Assembly: GCF_018138145.1 (NCBI RefSeq)
Contig: NZ_CP073104.1
Span: 6,291,001 to 6,355,000 of the forward strand
Length of the DNA: 64,000 nt
Origin: Pseudomonas sp. SCA2728.1_7
GTDB lineage: Bacteria > Pseudomonadota > Gammaproteobacteria > Pseudomonadales > Pseudomonadaceae
Reading direction: 5' to 3'
Shown here: positions 9,792 through 17,099 of the stretch, piece by piece
Numbering within the stretch: position 1 is the first letter of the stretch
Layout: each line of letters starts with the position of its first letter
Notes under the pieces: model-generated
Told to the model about the DNA's origin: nothing
The model's database searches: none
The model's input: the letters and a program-made list of their open reading frames with translations, nothing else
Translations under genes and position numbers: made by a program

Positions 9792-9935
9792 TTCAACCTC
9801 CTTGTCGGATTTCGAGCAGTGCTTGCTCGGGGTAAAGTGAAGCTAGCTAAATAGCTGAGTGATTGCAAATTGCCATTTATGACCATGTGAACTGGCGGGT
9901 TCGTTGCTCTTATCAGTGCTATGTTCTTGCCACCC
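9792..9935 (-). promoter_or_regulatory. Upstream region of the hydrolase-protease-STAND operon
   Basis: This 144-bp spacer must hold the promoter for the four-gene minus-strand operon. It contains the strong AAGGAGG ribosome binding site (about 9797-9803) and AT-rich sequence around 9840-9880. I could not assign -35/-10 boxes or an operator with confidence. Confidence 0.35.
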
Positions 9936-10205
9936 TCAACCCAGCGCCGCATACAGGTTCTCCGCTATCAACTGCGCCAGCAGGTCACTGATCAAGCCCC
10001 GCTGCGCGGTGAACAGCGAACGTTGCGCATCGAGTAACTTCAGGCCGCTGTCCACGCCAATACAGTAAAGGTGTTCGGCCAGGTTGTAGTATCGCCGGTT
10101 CGATACCACCAGGTCGCGTTGTGCCTGTAGCTGCCGTTGGTAGGTGGCACGTGCCGCCAGCCCGTCGGCGACTTCCTGGAACGCGCCTTGAATGGCCTTT
10201 TCGTA
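9936..10205 (-). pseudogene. C-terminal fragment of an OprM/TtgC-family efflux outer-membrane protein
   Basis: Reading the minus strand gives about 90 codons with the blocks [39 protein letters not shown] and [14 protein letters not shown], ending in AENLYAALG and a stop at 9936. This is the C-terminal helical end of RND-efflux outer-membrane factors. Similarity stops abruptly at about 10206, where TAC-GAA-AAG (the YEK) begins, so the rest of the gene and its RND partners are gone. It marks a recombination breakpoint at the edge of the accessory DNA. No start codon or ribosome binding site is present. Confidence 0.75.
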
Positions 10206-10416
10206 TTTGACTATTCAGATGTATTAGTGGGTGGCTAGCTGTTTTTCGCTGTGGCTGTGGCCAGCATCTTAAATTCCTAACCAGCAGCTTTTAATTGATT
10301 GCAGCCCGTTATGGCTGTCAGCTATAGGCGGCAGACGGCCACTCTGTTGTATCGATCGGTTGATTCTGCAGCCAATTAGCAGCCATTCGTGAAGACAGCA
10401 ATCGACCAAAAAGCGG
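10206..10416. other. Short gene-free stretch
   Basis: These 211 bp between the efflux fragment and the reverse transcriptase stop codon show no gene or clear hairpin. Confidence 0.3.
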
Positions 10417-11670
10417 TTACTTGGGCTCTCTGCGCTCCGAGTGGACCGCTGCAAGCAGCCTTACCCCCAACATCCTACGCTGGGCCGTACCATTTGTTTT
10501 TTGAAAGAGATTCGCTTTCTCTATTTCATACTGCGTCAATGAACTTGTGATGTAGTCATCCAAGCTCTTTATCCATTGGCCATTGCTGCAAAAGGAAAAA
10601 GCTTTTCCCCAACCCATGATTACTCGGTCGAGATTCTGTAGCGCGCCAGAGTAGGATCCCTTTGGGGATATATTTCCAGCTTCGACACTGAATTTCATCA
10701 TGCGCATCGATGCGTCTAAATCGGATCTGATCCGTTTCTTGAATCGCTCCCTCGTAGCTGTAGATGGCTGGACCAATCCTGCCGAGACGAAGCAGCCCAA
10801 GAAATCGAATCCTTTAGCTGTAAGACCCCTCGAAGCTTTGTCGCTTGTTGCTGACGGTCGGTATGCTTCAAGCGAGAGTTTTTCGAGCTCAGCCTGCGCT
10901 TTGCTAAAAGCACGATCCACACAGCCCATGTCCTTTCCGAGGATTAGGAAGTCATCGATATATCGAAGACAAGTGACCTCACCATCGTTCATCGCCCTGT
11001 CAAAGTCATGCAGGTACAAATTGGCTATGAGTGGGGATAAGGGAGACCCTTGAGCTACACCGTCTATCCCGATGGGAAAAATCTCATCCAGGCCCTGTCG
11101 TCGAAGCTCGTCAATATTCGCGAGGTCTGTCGTGATCGCTGCTCGGAATAATGCAATCGTGTCAGGGCATATGATGTGAGGGGCCATGAGTTTCATCACG
11201 CGGGCCTTGTCAATTCTAGTGAAGAACTCAGCGATATCCGACCGGATATGGAAGGCTGCTCCTTTGGCAATGGCTGCTTTGGTATCGGCTATCGCCATCG
11301 AGACCCGTTTATTTTTTATGCCTCCGTAGCTCGTAGGGGTAGACAGCGCTTCCTTCACAAACTTGATACGGGATAAGGCGTCAAGTAGAGCCCGCTGGAC
11401 GATCCGGTTGGGTATGGGTGAAAGCACAATCGGGCGAGAGTTTCCGTTGATTTTAGTTTTCGCCACGCCGGTCTGCTTCTGGAAGGTAAAGGTCTTCTTG
11501 GATAGCGCGCGTTGGATTTCTGAAAGCGACCGGGGGAGTTGGCTCTCGAAATCCTTGGCTTCGTTTCGGATAGTTTCGGATGATGAGGCAAAGGCACTTT
11601 CTTTGACCTTCCTCCAAGCCGAATACAACGAATCCCCACTATAGATCCTACGGTAAAGCGACGAGGCCAC
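10417..11670 (-). CDS. Orphan reverse transcriptase
   Basis: This 417-residue protein carries all core reverse transcriptase blocks: HIRSDIAEFF (catalytic Asp145), GVAQGSPLSPLIANLYL (205-221) and CLRYIDDFLILG with the YIDD box at 237-240. The GVAQGSPLSP block resembles group II-intron-like enzymes, not the IGxxxSQ of diversity-generating retroelements. No maturase or endonuclease domain follows; the C-terminal part includes a thumb-like GWGKAFSFC segment. I saw no retron VTG signature. The start is GTG at 11670, preceded by AAGGAG at 5 bases. The region upstream (11735-12353) contains two layers of repeats that could encode a partner RNA. The likely role is phage defence (DRT-type or group II-like), by analogy only. 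Confidence 0.85.
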   Translation of the reverse strand: MASSLYRRIYSGDSLYSAWRKVKESAFASSSETIRNEAKDFESQLPRSLSEIQRALSKKTFTFQKQTGVAKTKINGNSRPIVLSPIPNRIVQRALLDALSRIKFVKEALSTPTSYGGIKNKRVSMAIADTKAAIAKGAAFHIRSDIAEFFTRIDKARVMKLMAPHIICPDTIALFRAAITTDLANIDELRRQGLDEIFPIGIDGVAQGSPLSPLIANLYLHDFDRAMNDGEVTCLRYIDDFLILGKDMGCVDRAFSKAQAELEKLSLEAYRPSATSDKASRGLTAKGFDFLGCFVSAGLVQPSTATRERFKKRIRSDLDASMRMMKFSVEAGNISPKGSYSGALQNLDRVIMGWGKAFSFCSNGQWIKSLDDYITSSLTQYEIEKANLFQKTNGTAQRRMLGVRLLAAVHSERREPK

Positions 11671-11734
11671 AAAAACTCCTTGTTTGTCGGGAGACACCAG
11701 TGAACTCTCACCCAACTGCTACAGGGGACCTTCA

Positions 11735-11868
11735 ACCTTCGGGAGACCGCGAAGCCTTAACGGCGATCTTGGTCGCGACCCGGACAGCAACCTCCGAAGA
11801 GAGATGGCTGGCGTCTGTCAAACTTGGTTCAGTGCTGTGAGGCGGCTGCACCAGCAAGCAGGCGAGGC
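11735..11868. repeat. 134-bp direct repeat, copy 1, upstream of reverse transcriptase
   Basis: This segment, starting accttcgggagaccgcg and ending aagcaggcgaggc, recurs in the same orientation at 12220-12353 with two substitutions that I can count by eye. Together with 12011-12110 it frames the upstream region of the reverse transcriptase. Short minus-strand frames in both copies encode the same peptide stretch, but neither has a good start signal, so I treat the repeat as non-coding. Confidence 0.85.
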
Positions 11869-11904
11869 TGATCGCAGTCACGAAACTCCGTGATGCGGCG
11901 AGCG

Positions 11905-12010
11905 CCAAGCTGGCACGTTTTTGCATAAACGCATGATTACCCCCATAGATTCCGTCAAAACACGATAAATCGTAGCTTTTTGGGCCTTGCGGTTAAGCTC
12001 GCGCCATGCG
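11905..12010. repeat. Imperfect tandem unit S1, about 105 bp
   Basis: S1 and the following S2 share the blocks tggcacgtttttgca at one end and aatcgta-(g/c)-ctttttggg followed by gcggt-(t/c)-aagc at the other, with a divergent middle. Spacing between matching blocks is 103-106 bp. Conserved ends and a variable core are what one would expect of structured RNA or protein-binding units; this is inference. Confidence 0.7.
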
Positions 12011-12110
12011 CCAGGTTGGCACGTTTTTGCACGATCGCACATTGACCTCCGAAGGCCCCGCCAAGGTGCAAATCGTACCTTTTTGGGTTTCGCGGTCAAG
12101 CGCACGCTGT
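12011..12110. repeat. Imperfect tandem unit S2, about 100 bp
   Basis: This is the partner of S1. It carries ttggcacgtttttgca at its start and aatcgtacctttttggg near its end. It lies between the two 134-bp direct repeats. Confidence 0.7.
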
Positions 12111-12219
12111 GCGGCTGAACATCGAACACTGCGCTGAAAATAAAGCTGCTAACCGTCTGGTGATCCCAACGTACAGATAGAGTTACGGTTATTGACGCAG
12201 CAGTCGAGCGGTGCCCTTT

Positions 12220-12353
12220 ACCTTCGGGAGACCGCGCAGCCTTAACGGCGATCTTGGTCGCGACCCGGACAGCAACCTCCGAAGTGAGATGGCTGGCGTC
12301 TGTCAAACTTGGTTCAGTGCTGTGAGGCGGCTGCACCAGCAAGCAGGCGAGGC
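12220..12353. repeat. 134-bp direct repeat, copy 2
   Basis: This second copy of the 11735-11868 sequence has an A-to-C and an A-to-T change relative to copy 1 on the plus strand. The outer boundaries are sharp: different sequence begins immediately on either side. Confidence 0.85.
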
Positions 12354-12591
12354 AACCCGATGTTAATCACCCATACGACCAAAAGCTATCTATTTGACGG
12401 CTCGTTTATAGGAAAACCACAGGATGAAAATTAGTATCGTACGATTGCTCGTTTGAAAAATATCGCGAAAGTGGATTCCCCCAATCAGGCGCTAGATTCT
12501 AACGCTATAGGGCCGAGATCGAAGGTTGCGGAAATAGTTGAAAAGATGTGAAAAAGATCCTTGGAACGTGTTACGGAATCTCCAAACCTAA
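12354..12591. other. AT-rich gene-free stretch
   Basis: No gene is supported here. The composition shifts to lower GC relative to flanking chromosomal genes. It separates the repeat block from the tRNA-like remnant. Confidence 0.3.
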
Positions 12592-12627
12592 AAAACGACA
12601 AAGCCCTGAATAATCAGGGATTTGTCG
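12592..12627 (-). terminator. Rho-independent terminator (minus strand)
   Basis: On the minus strand, cgacaaatccctga pairs with tcagggctttgtcg around a short loop (one mismatch) and is followed by a run of six Ts. It lies directly after a tRNA-like 3' end on the same strand, as a tRNA terminator would. Confidence 0.75.
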
Positions 12628-12637
12628 TACATAAAAT

Positions 12638-12664
12638 GGCGGAGACGATGGAGCTCGAACCAAT
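12638..12664 (-). other. tRNA 3'-end remnant, candidate attachment site
   Basis: On the minus strand this reads GGTTCGAGCTCC, then atcg, then TCTCCGCCA, which is the T-loop and acceptor 3' end of a serine-type tRNA with encoded CCA. The T stem pairs imperfectly and no 5' half is present, so it is not a functional tRNA gene. Islands that integrate at tRNA 3' ends leave just such a copy next to the original terminator. I infer that an element once lay on the higher-coordinate side; the intact tRNA is not in the window. Confidence 0.5.
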
Positions 12665-12873
12665 ATGCCTATTAGAGTCGAAAGCTTTCAACTCCTCTAG
12701 TCAGTGAAACTATTTCAAAGGGCTTTTAAGCTATACCTTTCACCTCATATTTTTTGTGTCTCTCTATAAGCGGCAGCTTGCGGCCAGAAAAATACAGCGT
12801 TGTTCTTTTTTTGCTTTTTTTAATAGAATGGAAAAAGGGCGCTCGAGCTTTTAGTGCGAGCGCATGCTGTGTC

Positions 12874-14007
12874 TTAAGGAATTAGTTTGTGCAAGATGTT
12901 TTGTGCGCTGGAAGCTGTTGTGCCGAGTAGCGAGTTATGTGTAACTAGCTTGAAGTCAGTGGATTTCAGCGGTTTGTAAGGATTCCCAGAAAGTATAATT
13001 TCATAATGTTCAAGCCGTGAGCCAAACTTGCCTAATGCTATGCCTGTCATCGATGCTGCACCGGCAGCTTTAAGGAAGGCTGCTGCTACGCCAAATGAAA
13101 GACCGTAGGTAGTACAATCGTCAATTAGGATAACATCTTTCCCTTTAATGTTTGTCGCATATCTTGGGTTGAGATGCAGGGTAATAATCTGGGAGGTAGG
13201 GTCTGTGCGGTCGCCACCCTGGCCGTGTGATCTTTTGGGCGAGGGTGAATGCCTAACGAATAGAGGCTCGTCGCGGCTTTCGAAGCGTACGCGCGAAACT
13301 GTTGTACGAAGTCGGTGAGTGAAGTCGGTGAGTACTTCATTATTGTAGTTGGCTGGGTTAGATGAAGGGAATACACTGAAAAACACTCCCTTTTTTTCAC
13401 CACCCCACTCATGTAGAAGGGATCTCGAGGTGATTGCTAGGAGTGCATTGAGGGGGCCGCCACCTTGTTTTACTGCAGCAGTAACCTTTTGGGAAAAAAG
13501 GACTTGAGTAGTACCAGCACCATAACTGGACAGGTCGGCTAGCGCGCGGACTCCGTAATTTGGGCCAGATCCAGAGAACCACCAACTGCCAGGCCAATTA
13601 TTCGTAAGCTCGAATACCTCCCTGAGTTCGCTGGCGTCTGCGACTTGAATGCCAAGCTCTCTGGCTTTGGCATTGTTCGACCAGCCAGCTGCAATCAAAA
13701 TTGCTTGGCCATTTTTCCCCATCATATAGTCTTCGTCTGAGGCTGTTAGGCAAAGGAAATTTGATGTGGCTACGTTGTTTGATTTGGAAATATCCTTTAG
13801 GTATTGTCCGCTTTGACGACCCATCACCTGTTGAAATTTAACATTGGACCCATTGAACGCTGTGTCGAACCAGTCGGGTTGTGGTTTATTGGAAACTATA
13901 ATGACTGGGTTGTTTTTCGCAATTTCAGTCATTGCGCCGACGACAGCCTGGTTGACATTAAGGCTTATATCTAAAAGAGAGCTTGGTGAAGCGATAAGTA
14001 CTAGCAT
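12874..14007 (-). CDS. Phosphoribosyltransferase-domain protein, ShosT-like
   Basis: The last 90 residues hold a phosphoribosyltransferase signature, VILIDDCTTYGLS (about 292-304), followed by a helix and AALGKF-like strand, which is the PRPP-binding loop of type I enzymes. The N-terminal 250 residues begin with two hydrophobic strand segments (LVLIASPSSLL, NPVIIVSNKPQPDWFD) that look like a Rossmann or HAD-like fold; this is not certain. The second of two adjacent ATGs was used because it is spaced better from AAGGGA (7 bases). A DprA homologue lies 40 bp upstream in the same direction. PRTase plus DprA is the layout of ShosTA, where ShosT is the toxin; that name is by analogy. Confidence 0.7.
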   Translation of the reverse strand: MLVLIASPSSLLDISLNVNQAVVGAMTEIAKNNPVIIVSNKPQPDWFDTAFNGSNVKFQQVMGRQSGQYLKDISKSNNVATSNFLCLTASDEDYMMGKNGQAILIAAGWSNNAKARELGIQVADASELREVFELTNNWPGSWWFSGSGPNYGVRALADLSSYGAGTTQVLFSQKVTAAVKQGGGPLNALLAITSRSLLHEWGGEKKGVFFSVFPSSNPANYNNEVLTDFTHRLRTTVSRVRFESRDEPLFVRHSPSPKRSHGQGGDRTDPTSQIITLHLNPRYATNIKGKDVILIDDCTTYGLSFGVAAAFLKAAGAASMTGIALGKFGSRLEHYEIILSGNPYKPLKSTDFKLVTHNSLLGTTASSAQNILHKLIP

Positions 14008-14048
14008 CATTGAGTCCCTTGCGATGTGCTGGTGAACTAAAGTTCGGC

Positions 14049-15020
14049 TTATATAAGTTGTTTTTGTATGGTTTCTTTTGGGGTGAATGCAAAGCTTATT
14101 AAGCTTGCAATGTTGATTGGCATTTCAAAAGAGAGCGCTTCGTACTCCTTTTCCGAAAATGCTAGTTCGGGTCTGAGGTGGTAGGTTTGCGGTAGGAAAA
14201 TATTAGCAATGTTTTTGTTGTATTTTTTAGCGAACCCTACGGTGTGGGCTGTGCCACTTTTAATCTTCCACTCAACTGGTATAAGCGTGTCACAAAGCGC
14301 GGCTTGAATACGATTTCTTCTAACAAATGTTTCAGCGCTTGAACGTTGATGTGGTAAGTATTCGCTTACAATACATCCTCCGCTTTCGATTATGCGTTGG
14401 CGAACTTTCTCTGAACCTTTTGGATAATTGAGAAAAATACCAGTGCCAAGCACTGCGATAGTTTTGATCCCATATCGGATTGATTCTAAATGCGCGAGCT
14501 GGTCGATCCCCGCAGCCAGCCCGCTGATAGTTGCGATATTGCTCTCGCTCAGCGCAGAAACAAGAATTCTGGTAAGGAGTGCCCCGTCTTCGGTTGCATC
14601 TCTTGTTCCAACAATGGCAATAGAGTATTCATAAAGACAATGGGGGTTGCCTTGGATGAAAATCCACTCTGGTGAATCCTTTGTTGCCCGGAGCTTAAGA
14701 GGAAACCCATCTTCGTGTTTGAAGACGAGAGTTGCACCAGACTCTTTGAGTTGTCGTGCTAGCTCAAGGCCCTTCAGCCAAAGTTTTTCCTGAGCAGACT
14801 CGAGGTTCGGAGGCTGTGTTTCTTCTAAGGCGCCGCTGTATATAGCCTGGATGAGTTCGTCGCTTGGATTTCGGAGTGCGTTGTTAAAGCCGAGGCCGGC
14901 GGAGGCGATTTTGTGGAGCGTCCAGAAGCCAATTCCTTCAATGGAGCTTAAGGCTAAAAAGGCGATTTTTTCGTGTCGCCAGTAACTTCGCTGTTCTGGA
15001 GGGGCCTGGTTTTTGTCCAT
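14049..15020 (-). CDS. DprA-like protein, ShosA-like
   Basis: This 323-residue protein has the DprA Rossmann-like core: SIAIVGTRDAT (133-143), TISGLAAGIDQLAH (164-177), VLGTGIFLNYP (190-200), GGCIVSEY (214-221) and FVRRNRIQAALCD (232-244), ending the core with KSGTAHT. DprA normally loads RecA on incoming single-stranded DNA. Here it is paired with a phosphoribosyltransferase and sits among phage and defence genes, so it is more likely the antitoxin/sensor of a ShosTA-type system than the chromosomal competence gene. The ATG at 15020 is preferred; a TTG 14 codons upstream in the same frame has no better signal. Confidence 0.8.
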   Translation of the reverse strand: MDKNQAPPEQRSYWRHEKIAFLALSSIEGIGFWTLHKIASAGLGFNNALRNPSDELIQAIYSGALEETQPPNLESAQEKLWLKGLELARQLKESGATLVFKHEDGFPLKLRATKDSPEWIFIQGNPHCLYEYSIAIVGTRDATEDGALLTRILVSALSESNIATISGLAAGIDQLAHLESIRYGIKTIAVLGTGIFLNYPKGSEKVRQRIIESGGCIVSEYLPHQRSSAETFVRRNRIQAALCDTLIPVEWKIKSGTAHTVGFAKKYNKNIANIFLPQTYHLRPELAFSEKEYEALSFEMPINIASLISFAFTPKETIQKQLI

Positions 15021-15688
15021 AATCTCAAGTCCTGAATTAGCTGGCGCCGCGGTGGTCGCCAATGGCCATCGTTGACTTTATCAGCTGCTAGCAGTGCCAG
15101 CCAGCCTGGATAATGTTGACTGATAGGTATGTTTCCGATTTGACTGCCCTTTAGGGTGAGTAAAGCACACTCAGATAGCCGAGCTATCCGTTGTGCGGCG
15201 TGTTCCTGGTGCGAGCCGAACCAAATCCAAATTGATTTTGTTGAGTTACTTTTCGGTTCCTGACCATAACATGACTGCGAGCGTACGATTCTCGGATGCC
15301 TGCTTCTGGCTGAAAGCGTAGTCTTACAATAGGCTGCTTTTGGCCAAAACTGGGTACTCGACTGTGCTATGAGCGCTGGAGTATTTCGATGTCTTGCCGC
15401 AGGCTTCGCGCCTGAGATCAAGCTACTCGCTCACCGCTCGTAATCATGAAAGAGCCTGCTGGCGATGACCACTAGACTTTCAATAGGCCGCGCAGGTGTA
15501 ACAAGTCCTCCGAACGGTACCCGTTATTGGCAGTTGCTGGCGCAAAACTAAGATGCGTTGAAGTTTACTGAAAATTATAGAGCAGGGAGGTGGGACTGTA
15601 CGAAAGAGTCGCCGTGTCGCTCGAGAAAAATTAGCTCACCGACTGCTCCTGCCCTAAGCCTTATCGGTTGGGTGTAGTAATCTAAACG
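15021..15688. other. Gene-poor stretch
   Basis: One minus-strand frame crosses much of this region (to about 15421), but it overlaps the DprA-like gene and has no recognisable domain, so I do not call it. No tRNA, repeat or strong hairpin was seen in the remainder. Confidence 0.3.
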
Positions 15689-15880
15689 TTACGTCGGTTC
15701 ATTTCGTTCTTTGAAAGGTTTCAAAGGTTTTTTCAAGGTATGCGAATAAGTTAGATGGGATACCCACGTCATGCCACAATTGACATCTAGGCATTGACAG
15801 TACAAAGCAGATAGGTCATGCGACTCCTTCTTGCTGTTTCGAATGGCACCTTTGCTTCCGCAGCTGCATTTGACTCGCAT
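15689..15880 (-). CDS. Ogr/Delta-like zinc-finger protein
   Basis: This 63-residue protein starts MRVKCSCGSKGAIRNS and has the cysteine pattern of Ogr/Delta proteins: two cysteines at residues 5 and 7, then a pair in YCQCLDVNCGMTW. Ogr and Delta are small activators of late genes in P2 and its satellite P4. Purine-rich GAGAGA lies just before the ATG. No tail or capsid genes are in the window, so this is either a remnant or a satellite gene that reads a helper phage's programme. It lies downstream of two small minus-strand genes with no other gene between. Confidence 0.65.
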   Translation of the reverse strand: MRVKCSCGSKGAIRNSKKESHDLSALYCQCLDVNCGMTWVSHLTYSHTLKKPLKPFKERNEPT

Positions 15881-16070
15881 ATCTCTCTCGAATGGTTGTA
15901 GATGGCTCCGTATTGTAATTCAACTTTATTCGTATTTGTTCATTTCTTGGTCTGTTGGAGCGAATATGTAAGGTCGCGCGGAGGTGGTTATATAATTTCT
16001 TTGGAGCTAAAGTGTTTTTAAATTATAAAATTTTATCACGGTTATATTGGATTTCTCGAAAAGTTTAGCT

Positions 16071-16105
16071 GGCTATTGGCTATTGGCTATTGGCTATTGG
16101 CTATT
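16071..16105. repeat. Tandem heptamer ggctatt x5
   Basis: Five perfect head-to-tail copies of ggctatt, followed by a partial gg, lie upstream of the Ogr-like gene. Such repeats change copy number by slippage. At 35 bp it could alter promoter spacing for the minus-strand gene; this is not shown. Confidence 0.9.
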
Positions 16106-16219
16106 GGTATATAATTCATGATCGGGTTTTTTGCTCCCGCGGCTTCATGGGCTTGACCTGTTAAGGCCATGATTTCCTGCTTTATAATAAAGGCAGATAT
16201 AAATTAGTTTCACATCTCA

Positions 16220-16281
16220 CACCCTTCCGACACCGATCAACTGTGATAATTATGGTAACAGTTGATCGGTATTCGAGGGTG
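16220..16281. other. Long inverted repeat between small phage genes
   Basis: A perfect 13-bp stem (accgatcaactgt at 16232-16244, acagttgatcggt at 16258-16270) encloses a 13-nt AT-rich loop. An outer caccct/agggtg pair extends it. There is no T-run, so it is not a standard terminator on either strand. It may be an operator or recombination site, or an RNA hairpin between the 16303 gene and the Ogr-like gene. Confidence 0.7.
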
Positions 16282-16302
16282 GCGATCGTAGTTGGTTAGT
16301 GC

Positions 16303-16509
16303 TCAGCGCAACGAAAAATTGCCACTGATTGACTGCAATACCTCGCTCATGTCCTCATCCACCAGTGATAAATAGGACGCCATCATATGCGGGGTTAGTG
16401 AGTTCGGACGCTGCACCTCTTCGAGCAGGATCGTCAACAACTGTATTGAATCCTTAGCCCGTTGCAGTTTATGGAGCTCATCTTCTGTGAGGCTGTAGGG
16501 CCTACTCAT
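16303..16509 (-). CDS. Small phage-associated protein, 68 residues
   Basis: The protein reads MSRPYSLTEDELHKLQRAKD and continues with an amphipathic helix and a second helix ending GNFSLR; it is soluble and helical. It overlaps the preceding small gene as ATGA, which supports both being translated. No function is recognised. Similar short proteins occur in phage-derived regions of Pseudomonas as I recall; this needs a search. Confidence 0.65.
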   Translation of the reverse strand: MSRPYSLTEDELHKLQRAKDSIQLLTILLEEVQRPNSLTPHMMASYLSLVDEDMSEVLQSISGNFSLR

Positions 16510-16664
16510 AGCGCACCTCCTTGAGCTTCCAAAGCGAGCAAGAGTGCTATGCGATGGTTGTAGCGGATGAGGTGTACTGAAATGGAGGCGGCGGCGTGTA
16601 GCGCGGCGAGGGCCATACGGAGATGGGCCATGACGCAGATCCTGGAAGGTATGAGGGGGGTCAT
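16506..16664 (-). CDS. Small hydrophobic protein, 52 residues
   Basis: The start was set at the ATG at 16664 because AAGGAG lies 7 bases before it; an internal ATG (MAHLRMALA) also has an AGGA. The peptide contains a hydrophobic helix RMALAALHAAASISVHL and ends IALLLALEAQGGAL. Its stop overlaps the next gene's start. Together with the structured leader at 16720-16796 it forms a leader, small gene, small gene unit. It could be a small membrane or leader peptide. Confidence 0.55.
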   Translation of the reverse strand: MTPLIPSRICVMAHLRMALAALHAAASISVHLIRYNHRIALLLALEAQGGAL

Positions 16665-16719
16665 AATAAAGCTCCTTGATTTAGAGGAGCTGCCAACAAT
16701 TGTCGCCAAACAATCAGGG

Positions 16720-16796
16720 TGGCAGCTGTGCGCAGGTTGGCGAACCGGTAATCAAGGAAACCGGCAGACACGAAGGTCTCCCGCGCACAGCTGCCA
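16720..16796 (-). ncRNA. Candidate structured leader RNA
   Basis: A perfect 14-bp closing stem (tggcagctgtgcgc with gcgcacagctgcca) encloses 49 nt that can form several small hairpins: ggtt/aacc at 16735-16746, ccggt/accgg at 16745-16764 (competing with the first for two bases), and agac/gtct at 16766-16779. This multibranched fold lies 56 nt upstream of a small minus-strand gene, in the position of a 5' leader. No Rfam family could be assigned by eye. Confidence 0.5.
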
Positions 16797-17099
16797 TAAC
16801 ATAAAACGGCGGACGTAAAAAAAGCGCCTGCTGTTTGGATGTGGGCGCTGTTGCGCCTTGATTTGTACGAGTCGCCAAACCCGGTCGCTGAACTGACAGC
16901 AACGCATAAAGAGTAAGGCTCTACGCCTTAGCCGTCAATTAAATCGGTAACGGCGAAAAATTGGAATAATCACCTATCCCCCTCCGGCTGACGGGCACTA
17001 CGCCCTCTTTTTATGCAACCCCCGATATGGTGCAAGCTAACCTCCGGCCCTTTCACCCGTGATAGCTTTGCACCTTCCACGACAGTTGAGGCTATACGG
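16797..17099. other. Intergenic region before the DUF2441-like gene
   Basis: No gene is seen in this stretch. It contains the motif tatccccctcc...gacgggc at about 16974-16997, which recurs at about 17845-17866. Confidence 0.3.

Noticed and set aside
10417-11670. Retron
   Set aside because: No VTG or NAxxH signatures were seen in the RT, and no msr/msd-type inverted repeats could be drawn directly upstream by eye.
11732-12342. Small minus-strand proteins within the 134-bp repeats
   Set aside because: The frames have no usable start or ribosome site and read through repeat DNA; repetition explains their likeness.
11735-12353. Diversity-generating retroelement template/variable repeat
   Set aside because: The RT has GVAQGSPLSP, not the IGxxxSQ of these elements, the repeats differ at only two sites, and on the RT strand these are T changes, not A changes.
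12638-12664. Functional tRNA gene
   Set aside because: Only the T-arm and acceptor 3' end are visible; no D-arm, anticodon arm or 5' acceptor strand is found upstream.
14954-15421. Gene of 155 residues before the DprA-like gene
   Set aside because: It overlaps the DprA-like start, has no domain or signal, and its composition is unlike either neighbour.
16071-16281. CRISPR array
   Set aside because: The heptamer has no spacers, and the palindrome at 16220 is single. No cas genes are present.
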